DNA of 64,000 nucleotides from Pseudoclavibacter sp. AY1F1 (GCF_002931075.1 NZ_PSTQ01000002.1:248001-312000); one strand, 5' to 3'. Shown: positions 18,501 to 26,433, numbered from the stretch's first letter. Translations and numbers: made by a program. Notes: generated by a model from the sequence alone, not told the origin.

Positions 18501-19512
18501 CTCGGCGGCCGCGACCGGCGCTGAGGAGCCGGAGACGACCGGTGAGAACGAAGCGACGGGTGCAGGTGGCCAGCCGAGCGCTTCCAGCGCTTCCAATGCA
18601 TCCAGCGCATCCAGCGCAGCGGCTACCGCCGAAGATGCCAGCAACACTGCACTGCCCGCCGCCGTCACCGACATGGCCGAACCCGCTGGCAACGCAACAC
18701 AGCCCAACATTCCGGCCAAAGCCCCGGCCGTGACCTCGGCAGCTGCCGGAGTCGTCCCGGCCATCGAGGAGCAGCTCGACGACGACCTCGCCGCGACCTT
18801 CGAGGACGATGCCGAGGAGGAGTTCGTCGGCGTGCCGTTCGTGCGCGCCGAGCAGCAGGCGCGCCTCGCCGCAGCCGAGCGCAAGATGTCGACGCTCGGC
18901 CGCATCAACCCGCTGGCGCTCGAGGAGTTCGCGGCTCTTGAGCAGCGGCACGCGTTCCTCGCCGACCAGCTCGACGACCTCGCGGCGACGAAGGCCGACC
19001 TGCTGCGCATCGTGGGCGACATCGACGAGCGCATGCGCACCGTCTTCGAGGCGGCGTTCGAAGACACGAGGGAGGCGTTCCACACGGTCTTCCCGATCCT
19101 CTTCCCCGGCGGCTCCGGCGACATCACCCTCACCGCGCCGGACGACATGCTCACGACGGGCATCGAGGTCTCCGTGCGGCCAGCCGGCAAGAAGATCGAG
19201 CGCCTCTCGCTGCTCTCGGGTGGCGAGCGCTCGCTCGCGGCCGTCGCCATCCTCGTGTCGATCTTCAAGGCGAGGCCCAGCCCGTTCTACATCATGGACG
19301 AGGTCGAGGCCGCGTTGGATGACGCCAACCTCGGACGCCTCCTCGCCGTGTTCGAGGAGCTGCGCGCCTCCAGTCAGCTCATCGTCATCACGCACCAGAA
19401 GCGCACCATGGAGATCGCCGACGCCCTCTACGGCGTCTCGATGCGCCAGGACGGCGTCTCCGCGGTCGTCGGGCAGCGCATCCAGCGCGATGAGGCACAG
19501 CCCGCCGCGTAG
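15538..19512 (+). CDS. smc: Chromosome segregation ATPase SMC, with long Ala/Ser-rich insert
   Basis: SMC dimers with ScpA/ScpB organise and segregate the chromosome. The Walker A motif GPNGSGKSNVVDAL is near residues 30-43, the ABC signature LLSGGERSLA near 1225, and Walker B FYIMDEVEAALDD near 1249. A hinge lies around residues 495-650 between two coiled coils. At 1324 residues it is longer than the usual 1150-1200, because a low-complexity segment (about residues 978-1090) rich in Ala, Ser, Glu and Asp interrupts the second coiled coil close to the head. The stop TAG (19510-19512) is in frame with the helicase remnant that follows immediately. Confidence 0.94.
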   Translation: MHLKSLTMKGFKSFAQPTTLALEPGVTCVVGPNGSGKSNVVDALAWVMGEQGAKSLRGGKMEDVIFAGTATRGPLGRAEVTLTIDNADGMLPIEYSEVTIRRTLFRNGGSEYAINGDGVRLLDVQELLSDTGLGKEMHVIVGQGRLDAVLRATPEERRGFIEEAAGILKHRRRKEKTVRKLEAMEANLTRLRDLTNEVRRQLKPLSRQADIARRAQGIQAIARDAKARLLADDVVQLRAALRLATGIEQERSEERVVLQEKLTAALNRAELLAAENRGDAADGARRVVFDLESVRERIQNLNALASQRKGLLVSRLESPAFVPTVTLEAVDVARREAEVLVDRAAEAETLWDATKVATQDARAALDRIDVEIQAQATRISAYDLSRSELRGAADTAASKLASVRGEVLRQRNARDAANDRLAQATKAKEALDASAAQSASDSSELDALYKRAEAAQREAEQQLDAGRTKAHELERERDALQARVQALTLATAAKDGTAALLAARLDGVEGPVAEHLRIDEGYEAAIAAALGSTADAVLASDADAAFRVLEHATGEKLGLVEVVAELGAPASSTSTAHAALPAGLRPAVDLVQAPPAIAALLARVHVSETLHEARAAVAELASAFEGSPAANGLTVVTRAGEVVTSTSLRGGFAEEGTSRLELLAARDRASARLTVVTDQLDQAALALAEHRAASQAAKAEAKRTLDALRAFDGALAAEREQLNRASARVDAGTSELARAAKAFDLASGGVEAAEQVASAAKAALAEHEALPRPELDSSARVDANAGVERAREAEVEARLQLETLRERSRSERLRAESLERQLETDRQAADKAARETVVRRAELAQTERVLVAIPRLAAAVQESLAEAQRQLAEAERERAAQHEELGQLRQTEQQLRARLSEITEDVHSIELQIYEKKSSLRSTLERAASELRLAEAVLVAEYGPDQLVPADDDALRAKAERIASALAEQRARHEVAAEDEEPAADAGDSAAATGAEEPETTGENEATGAGGQPSASSASNASSASSAAATAEDASNTALPAAVTDMAEPAGNATQPNIPAKAPAVTSAAAGVVPAIEEQLDDDLAATFEDDAEEEFVGVPFVRAEQQARLAAAERKMSTLGRINPLALEEFAALEQRHAFLADQLDDLAATKADLLRIVGDIDERMRTVFEAAFEDTREAFHTVFPILFPGGSGDITLTAPDDMLTTGIEVSVRPAGKKIERLSLLSGGERSLAAVAILVSIFKARPSPFYIMDEVEAALDDANLGRLLAVFEELRASSQLIVITHQKRTMEIADALYGVSMRQDGVSAVVGQRIQRDEAQPAA

Positions 19513-21981
19513 CCCGCCCGCCGTCCCCGCCCCGCCCGTGCCGCCGAGGCGCACGTCATCCTGTCGACGCCGACCGGTACCGGCAAGTCGCTGGTTGCGA
19601 TCGCGGCCCACGCCGCCTGCCTCGCGCAGGGGGGACGCAGCTACTACACGGCACCCATCAAGGCGCTCGTGAGCGAGAAGTTCTTCGCACTCGTCGAGAT
19701 CTTCGGCGCCGCGAACGTCGGCATGGTCACGGGCGACAGCTCCGTGAACCCGGATGCGCCCATCATCTGCTGCACGGCCGAGATCCTCGCGAACCTGGCC
19801 CTGCGCCAAGGGTCGGACGCCGACGTCGACCAGGTGGTCATGGATGAGTTCCATTACTACGGCGACCCCGACCGCGGATGGGCGTGGCAGCTGCCGCTGC
19901 TCATGCTGCCCGACGTGCAGTTCCTGCTCATGTCGGCGACGCTCGGCGACGTCACCGAGATCGTCGAGGACCTCGAGCGGCGCACGCAGCGCGACGTTTC
20001 GCTCGTGACCGGGGTCGAGCGTCCCGTGCCGCTCGACTTCTCGTACGTCGTGGCGCCGACCCACGAGACTGTCGAGAAGCTCGTCGAAGAGCGCAAGACG
20101 CCCATCTACATCGTGCATTTCTCGCAGGCCGCGGCCATCGAGCGGGCGCAGGCGCTGTCGAGTCTGAAGGTCGTCGACCGTGCAGGCCGGGATGCGATCG
20201 CCGAAGCCATCGGCGGGTTCCGCTTCACGACTGCGTTCGGCAAGGTGCTGTCTCGGTACGTGCGGGCCGGCATCGGCGTGCACCACGCTGGCATGCTGCC
20301 CCGCTACCGCCGCCTCGTCGAGACCCTCGCGCAGAAGGGCCTCCTGCGGGTCATCTGCGGCACCGACACCCTCGGCGTCGGCATCAACGTGCCTATCCGC
20401 ACGGTCCTCATCACGGCCCTCGCGAAGTTCGACGGGCAGCGGATGCGGCACCTGTCCGCGCGCGAGTTCCACCAGATCGCGGGGCGCGCCGGCCGCGCGG
20501 GCTACGACACGGCGGGCACCGTCGTCGTCGAGGCGCCAGAGCACGAGATCGAGAACGCCGCCGCCGTGCGCAAGGCGGGCGACGACGAGAAGAAACGCAA
20601 GCGCATCGTCAAGAAGAAGGCGCCGCAGGGCTTCGTGTCGTGGGGCGAGAAGTCCTTCGAGAAGCTCGTCTCCGCCGAGCCCGAGCCGCTCACCTCCCAC
20701 ATGCACATCACGGCGTCGATGATCATCAACGTCATCGCGCGCGGGGGAGACGTCTTCGGCAACGCGAAGAAGCTCGTCTACGACAACCACGAGAAGCCGG
20801 CCAGGCAGCGAGAGCTCGCGCTGCGGGCGATCGGCATCTTCCGCACGCTCGTGACGGCAGGCATCGTCGAGATCGGCAGGCAGGGTCGCATCACCCTCAC
20901 CGTCGACCTGCAGGCGAACTTCGCGCTCAACCAGCCGCTCTCGCCGTTTGCGCTCGCGGCCATCGAGCTGCTCGACCCTGACGCGGAGGCGGCTCCCGGC
21001 GACCGCGGTTCCGAGGAGAACACGAGTGGCGAGGGCGCGGTCGGCTCCGGCCACTACGCGCTCGACGTGGTCAGCATCATCGAGTCGACCCTCGACGATC
21101 CGCGCCCCGTGCTCTCGCAGCAGCAGTTCAAGGCGCGCGGCGAGGCGGTCGCGCAGATGAAGGCAGACGGCATCGAGTACGACGAGCGCATGGAGCGGCT
21201 CGAGGAGATCACGCACCCCAAGCCGCTCGAGGGCCTCCTCGCCCAGTCGTTCGAGCTGTTCGCGCAGCACGAGCCGTGGGTGCGCGACTTCGAGCTCTCG
21301 CCGAAGTCGGTGGTGCGTGACATGTTCGAGCGGGCCATGAGCTTCGCCGAGTACGTGAACTTCTACCAGCTCATGCGCAGCGAGGGCCTGGTGCTCCGCT
21401 ACCTGAGCGACGCCTACAAGGCGATCCGTCAGACGGTGCCAGACGAGGCGAAGACCGAGGAGCTGCTCGACATCATCGAGTGGCTCGGCGAGCTTGTCCG
21501 CCAGGTCGACTCGAGCCTCATCGACGAGTGGGCGTCGCTGGTCGACCCGGAGCAGCAGGCAGCGAGCGACGAGCCCGTCGTGCCGCCGGCCCCGCCGAGC
21601 GTCGTGGGAAACCGCCGCGCCTTCACGGTGCTCGTGCGCAACGAGATGTTCCGTCGCGTGCAGCTCGCTGCCCTCCAGCGCGACGAGGCGCTCGCCGAAC
21701 TCGACCCGGACGTCGACTGGTCGAAGGCCCTCGACGGTTACTTCGACGACCACGACACGATGGGGGTGGACGCGGCAGCACGTTCGCCGAAGCTCCTCAC
21801 GATCGACGACTCGGAGGGGCGCCAGTCTGGCGGCCTCTGGAGCGGCGTGTGGCGCGTGGAGCAGATCATCGACGACCCGGCTGGCGACCACGACTGGCGC
21901 ATCCGCGCCGACGTCGACCTCGCTGAGTCACACGAGGCGGGCGAAGCCATCGTCCGCGTCACCGACGTGTCGCGCCTCTAG
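19513..21981 (+). CDS. DEAD/DEAH-box RNA helicase (DUF3516 type), start codon and N-terminus missing
   Basis: From about 19552 the frame encodes a full helicase: motif I ILSTPTGTGKSLVA (19558-19599), TAPIKALVSEK, motif II VVMDEFHYYGDPDRGW, motif III LLMSATLGD, motif VI HQIAGRAGRAG, and a long C-terminal domain of the DUF3516 type found in actinobacterial helicases. No ATG, GTG or TTG occurs in frame between the smc stop and motif I; the first is GTG 19669, which would drop the Walker A motif. The 50-60 residues normally upstream (Q-motif region) are absent and replaced by about 13 codons of GC-rich filler. The rest is open for 820 codons, so any loss must be recent, or there is an assembly error at 19513-19550. 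Activity is doubtful as drawn. Confidence 0.75.
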   Translation, partial: PARRPRPARAAEAHVILSTPTGTGKSLVAIAAHAACLAQGGRSYYTAPIKALVSEKFFALVEIFGAANVGMVTGDSSVNPDAPIICCTAEILANLALRQGSDADVDQVVMDEFHYYGDPDRGWAWQLPLLMLPDVQFLLMSATLGDVTEIVEDLERRTQRDVSLVTGVERPVPLDFSYVVAPTHETVEKLVEERKTPIYIVHFSQAAAIERAQALSSLKVVDRAGRDAIAEAIGGFRFTTAFGKVLSRYVRAGIGVHHAGMLPRYRRLVETLAQKGLLRVICGTDTLGVGINVPIRTVLITALAKFDGQRMRHLSAREFHQIAGRAGRAGYDTAGTVVVEAPEHEIENAAAVRKAGDDEKKRKRIVKKKAPQGFVSWGEKSFEKLVSAEPEPLTSHMHITASMIINVIARGGDVFGNAKKLVYDNHEKPARQRELALRAIGIFRTLVTAGIVEIGRQGRITLTVDLQANFALNQPLSPFALAAIELLDPDAEAAPGDRGSEENTSGEGAVGSGHYALDVVSIIESTLDDPRPVLSQQQFKARGEAVAQMKADGIEYDERMERLEEITHPKPLEGLLAQSFELFAQHEPWVRDFELSPKSVVRDMFERAMSFAEYVNFYQLMRSEGLVLRYLSDAYKAIRQTVPDEAKTEELLDIIEWLGELVRQVDSSLIDEWASLVDPEQQAASDEPVVPPAPPSVVGNRRAFTVLVRNEMFRRVQLAALQRDEALAELDPDVDWSKALDGYFDDHDTMGVDAAARSPKLLTIDDSEGRQSGGLWSGVWRVEQIIDDPAGDHDWRIRADVDLAESHEAGEAIVRVTDVSRL

Positions 21982-21991
21982 GTCGGGCAGG

Positions 21992-22042
21992 AACGACGAA
22001 ACCGGATGCTCGCGACTCGCGCGTGCATCCGGTTTCGTCGTT
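21992..22042. terminator. Bidirectional hairpin terminator
   Basis: A perfect 18-base stem (AACGACGAAACCGGATGC and its complement at 22025-22042) with a 15-base loop lies between the convergent helicase and terC genes. It has T/A-rich ends on both sides and probably serves both strands. Confidence 0.8.
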
Positions 22043-22064
22043 GCTGGTGGCCCAGCGGGGGAGA

Positions 22065-23171
22065 CTAGCGGTGGTCTGATTCGTGGGTCGCGACCGGTGC
22101 CGCGTCCGTGTTCTCGGCGGTCTCCGGCGTGGTGCCTTCGACGCCGGCGACTGCGGCTTCAGGGCCGCCAGTCGCTGAACCGACCGCGCTCGCTTCGGGC
22201 TCTCCGCCCTTGGCGCGCGTGTAGATGATGCTCGCGATCGTGGCGACGATGAGGACGCCGAAGATGAACGTGAGCGAGAGCCAGATCGGGATCTCGGGGA
22301 TCCAGAGGAGGGGTTCGCCGCCGTTGATGAACGGCAGCTCGTTCTCGTGGAGGGCGTGGAACATGAGCTTCACGCCGATGAAGGCGAGGATGAACGCCAG
22401 GCCGAGGTCGAGGAACACGAGGCGTTCGAGGAGGCCGCCGATGAGGAAGTACAGCTGGCGGAGGCCCATGAGCGCAAACGCGTTCGCCATGAAGACGAGG
22501 TACGGCTCCTGCGTGATGCCGAAGATCGCGGGGATCGAGTCGAGCGCGAAGAGCAGGTCCGTGAAGCCGAGGGCCACGATGACGAGGATGAGCGGCGTCC
22601 AGACCTTCTTGCCGTTCTCGACGATCTTCCACTTGTCGCCGTCGTAGTGCTCGCTCGCGGGGATGACCTTGCGGACGAGGTTGACCCACTTGGGCATCTC
22701 GGGCTCTTCGTCCTTGAAGGAGTCGATGGCCTGCTTGACGGCCATGTAGAGCAGCCAGGCGGCGAAGAGGTAGAAGACTGAGACCCAGGCTTCGAGGATC
22801 GCGGCGCCCGCGATGATGAACGCGAAGCGCATGACAAGCGCGATGGCGATGCCGATGAGCAGCGCCTTCTGCTGCGCGATCTTCGGCACCTTGAAGCTCG
22901 TCATGATGATGAGGAAGATGAAGAGGTTGTCGACGGACAACGCCTTCTCAGTGGTGTAACCGGCGATGAACTCGCCAGCGTGCTGCCAGTCCCACACGAG
23001 ACCGACGCCAAACATGAAGACGACGGCGAGGGCGATGTAGAAAATCGACCACCAGCCTGCTTCCTTGAGGCTCGGCTCGTGCGGTGTCTTCACGTGGGTG
23101 AAGAAGTCAAAAACAAAGAAGCCGATGACCACGGCAATGGTCACCGCCCAGATCCAAATGGGAACGTCCAC
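22065..23171 (-). CDS. TerC-family integral membrane protein, probable Mn2+ exporter
   Basis: This 368-residue protein has about nine membrane segments and the TerC acidic motifs, e.g. GYTTEKALSVDNLFIF (residues 72-87) and FTDLLFALDSIPAIFG (about 203-218). TerC proteins have been linked to manganese or tellurite handling and, in several bacteria, to metal loading of exported proteins. The C-terminal 60 residues are hydrophilic and low in complexity. The start is GTG with a Shine-Dalgarno site (GGAGG) inside a short palindrome. The leader upstream has the sequence marks of a manganese riboswitch, which strengthens the Mn2+ assignment. Confidence 0.92.
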   Translation of the reverse strand: MDVPIWIWAVTIAVVIGFFVFDFFTHVKTPHEPSLKEAGWWSIFYIALAVVFMFGVGLVWDWQHAGEFIAGYTTEKALSVDNLFIFLIIMTSFKVPKIAQQKALLIGIAIALVMRFAFIIAGAAILEAWVSVFYLFAAWLLYMAVKQAIDSFKDEEPEMPKWVNLVRKVIPASEHYDGDKWKIVENGKKVWTPLILVIVALGFTDLLFALDSIPAIFGITQEPYLVFMANAFALMGLRQLYFLIGGLLERLVFLDLGLAFILAFIGVKLMFHALHENELPFINGGEPLLWIPEIPIWLSLTFIFGVLIVATIASIIYTRAKGGEPEASAVGSATGGPEAAVAGVEGTTPETAENTDAAPVATHESDHR

Positions 23172-23199
23172 GGGTCCTCCGGAGGGGTGTGTTCGGCGA

Positions 23200-23310
23200 A
23201 TCGGCCGAAGGTCTCTTCCGTCGGCAGAAACCGACCGACGCGCCCGGGTGGCTGATGACAGTCACCGTGATGACGAGCGCGTCGCAGGAGGAATACTCCC
23301 CTTCAACGAG
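23200..23310 (-). promoter_or_regulatory. yybP-ykoY (Mn2+) riboswitch, candidate
   Basis: On the minus strand the two invariant loops of this class are present about 80 bases apart: GAAGGGGAGTA (around 23304-23294; loop L1 GGGGAGTA) and GAGACCTTCG (23215-23206; loop L3). GAAGG (23304-23300) and CCTTC (23211-23207) can pair to form helix P1. The element begins just after the predicted transcription start and ends about 30 bases before the terC GTG. CCCCT near 23189-23185 could pair with AGGGG of the first strand as an alternative fold. Confidence 0.8.
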
Positions 23311-23314
23311 TGCC

Positions 23315-23343
23315 ATCGTACACGGTGCACGTTTCCGCACCAA
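23315..23343 (-). promoter_or_regulatory. Promoter of terC leader
   Basis: On the minus strand -35 TTGGTG (23343-23338), a 17-base spacer and -10 TACGAT (23320-23315) place the transcript start near 23308, right at the beginning of the riboswitch. In the rest of the 23172-23544 gap I see nothing further on the plus strand except the ribosome binding site of the next gene. Confidence 0.65.
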
Positions 23344-23544
23344 GGGGTGTGTGCGTCGACGCGGGGCCCGTTGCGACGGATGATCGGTTGGGGGCAGCTC
23401 GTTTAGTAGCGTCCGCGAAACCCGAGATGTTGGCGCATTGTCCGAACTCATGACTGTGACTACGGGAAGCATCACCGCGCGGGTTGTGCGCCGCTCACTT
23501 CCCAAGTGAACTTTGCCTCGGAGAGACTGAGGAGAGGAACAGAC

Positions 23545-24429
23545 TTGCAAGACACAGATGCTGAGGGCGGAACGGGATCGGTTGACGAGGAGAGCGACAA
23601 CAACAGTCGAGGTCGGATTGTGTTCCCTGCTCTGGCCGCGGCAGGAGTCGGTTTTTTCGTGCTTGTTCTGACCTGGCGCGCTCAAACGCACCTTACGACG
23701 GCAGCACTCATCGTGATCGCGACCTTCGTCCTGACACTCCTGATCACGATCTTTAGCCAAGGAGTCATGCGGAGGGTCAACGAGATTCAGCGAATCGGGT
23801 GTGCATTCTTGCTGGGCGGAGCGGTTCTCTTCGGCGGCGCGAACTACTGGGCTTGGCTGGCGTATAAGGGCCTGATGGAGGCCAGCTACGCCATGATCTT
23901 CGGAGTTTCGTCGTGGCTGCTCGCGCTGGTCTGTGCTCTGCCGGTGCTCTCTGCTGGGAACGCGTCGGGGCCAGCAGTCCTTCGCGGCGTTTCGGCGATC
24001 ATGGTCGCGCTCGGATTCGTCTTGCCAGGTGCTTCGGCAGCTGCATCGGAAAGACCGATGAGCTTCAAGATTTACGGGGCTTGCGCCGAATTGGTGCCGG
24101 ACGATGTGACTCGAGTTTCGTATCTGGTGGCGCCCGGGGACCAGCCGCCGAGCGCCGCGGACTGGGAAATGGCCCCAGGTATTTCGTATTCCCACGGCAT
24201 ACCAAGCGGTCTCATGGATTGGCCGGCAGTGGTTGCCGAGGGCGATCAGATGTATTTCCTTGCCTACGGGAGCCGCGGTGAGTACTTCGGCGGGGACAAG
24301 TTCCCCGAACTGGGGCAAGCGTACGTCGGAGCCGTGACCCGCATTCTGGCTCTGGGGCACGATGCATCGTTGATCAACGATGACGATTGGGAGTCGGGTA
24401 TGAAGGGACGCGCCGAAAACTGTCAGTAG
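23545..24429 (+). CDS. Hypothetical membrane protein with external Cys-containing domain
   Basis: I do not recognise this family. I chose TTG 23545 because a strong Shine-Dalgarno site (AGGAGAGGA) lies six bases before it; an in-frame GTG at 23506 would add 13 residues. The 294-residue product has an acidic N-terminus, about five hydrophobic segments in the first 160 residues, and then a soluble region of about 135 residues with two cysteines (YGACAEL and the C-terminal AENCQ) that could form a disulfide outside the cell. AT-ending codons (ATT, TTT, TAT) are more frequent than in the flanking genes, suggesting later acquisition. Confidence 0.7.
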   Translation: MQDTDAEGGTGSVDEESDNNSRGRIVFPALAAAGVGFFVLVLTWRAQTHLTTAALIVIATFVLTLLITIFSQGVMRRVNEIQRIGCAFLLGGAVLFGGANYWAWLAYKGLMEASYAMIFGVSSWLLALVCALPVLSAGNASGPAVLRGVSAIMVALGFVLPGASAAASERPMSFKIYGACAELVPDDVTRVSYLVAPGDQPPSAADWEMAPGISYSHGIPSGLMDWPAVVAEGDQMYFLAYGSRGEYFGGDKFPELGQAYVGAVTRILALGHDASLINDDDWESGMKGRAENCQ

Positions 24430-24460
24430 TCTCCGTCAGCCGCAGAAGTCGGGAGAGCGT

Positions 24461-25027
24461 CTACGGCGTAGGAACGAGCGGGTAGCCGTTCAACAGCGTC
24501 ACCTTGAGTGCCCCGTCGCTCTGGGGTCGCAGGATGCTCAGGGCGAGGTTGCCGATGTGGGGCGCCTGCGCGCCGAGGATCGCGGTGAGGACAAGGCGAA
24601 TGACGCTGCCGTGGCAGACGATAAGCGAGTCCTCGTTCGGATGGGCGGCGGCAACCTCACCGATCGCGGCCAGTGACCGTGCGACGACGGCTGCGCGCGG
24701 CTCGACGCTCGGGTGGTCGAGCGGGCGGCGCGTGCCGTCCGGCATCCAGTACTTCTCGCCCTCGAGGACACCGAAGCTGCGCTCGATGACCCCGGGGAGC
24801 AGGGTCGGCGCGCCGAGGCCGGTTCCTTCGCCGATGATCTCTGCCGTGGCTCGGGCCCGGGAGAGCGGGGAGCTGTAGAGGTTGCCCCATCCCTGCCCGA
24901 CGAGGAGTCCGGCTGCGTCGCCCGCCTGGTCGAGACCTCTGGCGTTCAAGGGGATGTCGGTGGCTCCCTGCAGGAGTCCCGTCGCGTTCCACTCGGTTTC
25001 GCCATGGCGGATGAGGCCGATGCGCAT
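24461..25027 (-). CDS. Histidine phosphatase family protein
   Basis: The phosphatase signature LIRHGETEWN (residues 4-13) with the catalytic His, the Arg/Glu in YSSPLSRARATAEI and the second His in LIVCHGSVIRL identify the phosphoglycerate-mutase-like superfamily. The protein is 188 residues long, typical of broad-specificity phosphatases. The substrate cannot be fixed from sequence. It is divergent from ftsY. Confidence 0.88.
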   Translation of the reverse strand: MRIGLIRHGETEWNATGLLQGATDIPLNARGLDQAGDAAGLLVGQGWGNLYSSPLSRARATAEIIGEGTGLGAPTLLPGVIERSFGVLEGEKYWMPDGTRRPLDHPSVEPRAAVVARSLAAIGEVAAAHPNEDSLIVCHGSVIRLVLTAILGAQAPHIGNLALSILRPQSDGALKVTLLNGYPLVPTP

Positions 25028-25114
25028 AGTGCTCCGTTCGAGGTTTCAGGCCGCGGTCGCTGAGGATTCAGCTGCCGGCTGAGGGGTCAGCACCCATGGT
25101 GTCAGAGCGCTGAC

Positions 25115-25127
25115 TACGCTTGGCACA
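25115..25127 (+). promoter_or_regulatory. Leaderless-type promoter of ftsY
   Basis: TACGCT (25115-25120) lies six bases before the ftsY ATG with no Shine-Dalgarno sequence. Confidence 0.55.
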
Positions 25128-26002
25128 TGGCTGAACGCACTCCCTGGTCACTGTCCGGCGCTCTGCGCGGCATGTTCGGCAGGCAGAAGATCGACGAGAC
25201 GACGTGGGACGACCTCGAAGAGGCGCTGATCACAGCGGACTTCGGGCCTGATATCACCGACGAGATCGTCGAGCAGCTGCGTGACCAGGTTGCCAGGTTC
25301 CACACGGAAGACCCGAAGGACCTGAAGCGGATGCTCCGCGAGCTCATCGAGGAACGGCTCTCGAAGTTCGACACGACGCTGAACCTGCGTGAGCGTCCCG
25401 CGGTGACGCTGGTGGTCGGCGTGAACGGCGTCGGCAAGACGACGACCATCGGAAAGTTCGCGAACTTCTTGCGCATCAACGGCCGCACGGTGGTCGTGGC
25501 GGCGGCAGACACGTTCCGCGCTGCCGCCGTCGAGCAGCTCGCGACGTGGGCGCAGCGAGCCGGTGCCGGCATCGTCCGCCCGCAGCAGCACGGGCAGGAC
25601 CCGGCGTCTGTTGCCTATCAGGCGGTGGAGATCGCGATGCGCGAGGGCCTTGAGATGGTGGTCATCGACACGGCTGGCCGTCTCCAGACGAAGAGTGGCC
25701 TCATGGACGAGCTGTCGAAGATCCGACGCGTTGTCGAGAAGCTGGCTCCCGTCTCCGAGGTGCTCCTGGTGCTCGACGCGACGACCGGCCAGAACGGTGT
25801 CGCGCAGGCTGAGGCGTTCATCCAGCACGCCGGCGTGACGGGGCTTGTCGTCACGAAGCTCGACGGTTCGGCCAAGGGCGGGTTCGTGCTCGCCGTGCAG
25901 GAGCGCACCGGTCTGCCCATCAAGCTCATCGGTCAGGGCGAGGGCATCAACGACCTGGCAGGCTTCACGCCGCACGTGTTCGCGGAGAAGCTCGTCGGCT
26001 GA
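25127..26002 (+). CDS. ftsY: Signal recognition particle receptor FtsY
   Basis: FtsY is the membrane-associated GTPase that receives SRP-bound ribosomes. The 291-residue protein consists of the NG domain only, without the long acidic A domain, as is common in actinobacteria. The GTPase motifs are intact: G1 GVNGVGKTTTIGKFA near residue 98, DTFRAAAVEQL, G3 DTAGRLQ, G4 TKLDGSAKGG. Its partner Ffh is encoded at 31.4 kb. It normally follows smc closely; here about 5.6 kb of other genes separate them. Confidence 0.95.
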   Translation: MAERTPWSLSGALRGMFGRQKIDETTWDDLEEALITADFGPDITDEIVEQLRDQVARFHTEDPKDLKRMLRELIEERLSKFDTTLNLRERPAVTLVVGVNGVGKTTTIGKFANFLRINGRTVVVAAADTFRAAAVEQLATWAQRAGAGIVRPQQHGQDPASVAYQAVEIAMREGLEMVVIDTAGRLQTKSGLMDELSKIRRVVEKLAPVSEVLLVLDATTGQNGVAQAEAFIQHAGVTGLVVTKLDGSAKGGFVLAVQERTGLPIKLIGQGEGINDLAGFTPHVFAEKLVG

Positions 26003-26055
26003 CTGGCGCTTACAGGCCTGGCGATCGCTGACGGAAGAGGCAGGGGAGGGTGCTG

Positions 26056-26433
26056 ATGGAGAACGACACGTTGTTTGCTGTGCTGTCGGTTGCGCTGGCG
26101 GTGCTCCTCGGTGTCGCCGGCGGAGCATTCCTGGCTGTCGGTTCTGCGCCGGTGCGGTCCTGGACGCTGACGGCGCTGGCGACGGCGAGCCTGCTCGGCG
26201 GCGCTGTCCTGATCTGGTCTTCCTTCGGATCCCGGCCGTGGATCGGCGTGGTCTTCGTGTTCGTGGCGGTCGCGGCGAACATCGTGGCGAGTGCGCTGCG
26301 GTGGCGGAGGCTCCCGCAGCTCACCGGCGCGAGGCTGCCTGAGCTGCTCCGACTTGTTGTGCTGCGGCCGGACATCCTTCGTCGGATGGCGGCGGATGCC
26401 GCGCAACTGGAGGACGAGAAGCTCCGGCGGTAG
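26056..26433 (+). CDS. Small three-segment membrane protein, paralogue A
   Basis: This 125-residue protein has three predicted membrane segments and a basic C-terminal tail. It is clearly related to the next gene: both share the pattern W-I-G-V near the third segment, then ALRWR, PELLR, LRP-ILRRMAADA. ATG 26056 follows a GGGGAGGG ribosome binding site. I do not recognise the family. It lies 53 bases after ftsY. Confidence 0.7.
   Translation: MENDTLFAVLSVALAVLLGVAGGAFLAVGSAPVRSWTLTALATASLLGGAVLIWSSFGSRPWIGVVFVFVAVAANIVASALRWRRLPQLTGARLPELLRLVVLRPDILRRMAADAAQLEDEKLRR

Noticed and set aside
17947-21891. A 1314-codon open frame on the minus strand opposite smc and the helicase
   Set aside because: It is a shadow of the high-GC codons of the plus-strand genes; its translation shows Arg/Asp/Val-rich low-complexity sequence without domains, while the plus strand carries intact SMC and helicase motifs.
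19669-21981. GTG 19669 as the true start of the helicase
   Set aside because: It would remove the Walker A motif encoded just upstream in the same frame (STPTGTGKS), leaving an ATPase that cannot bind ATP; the frame clearly continues upstream.
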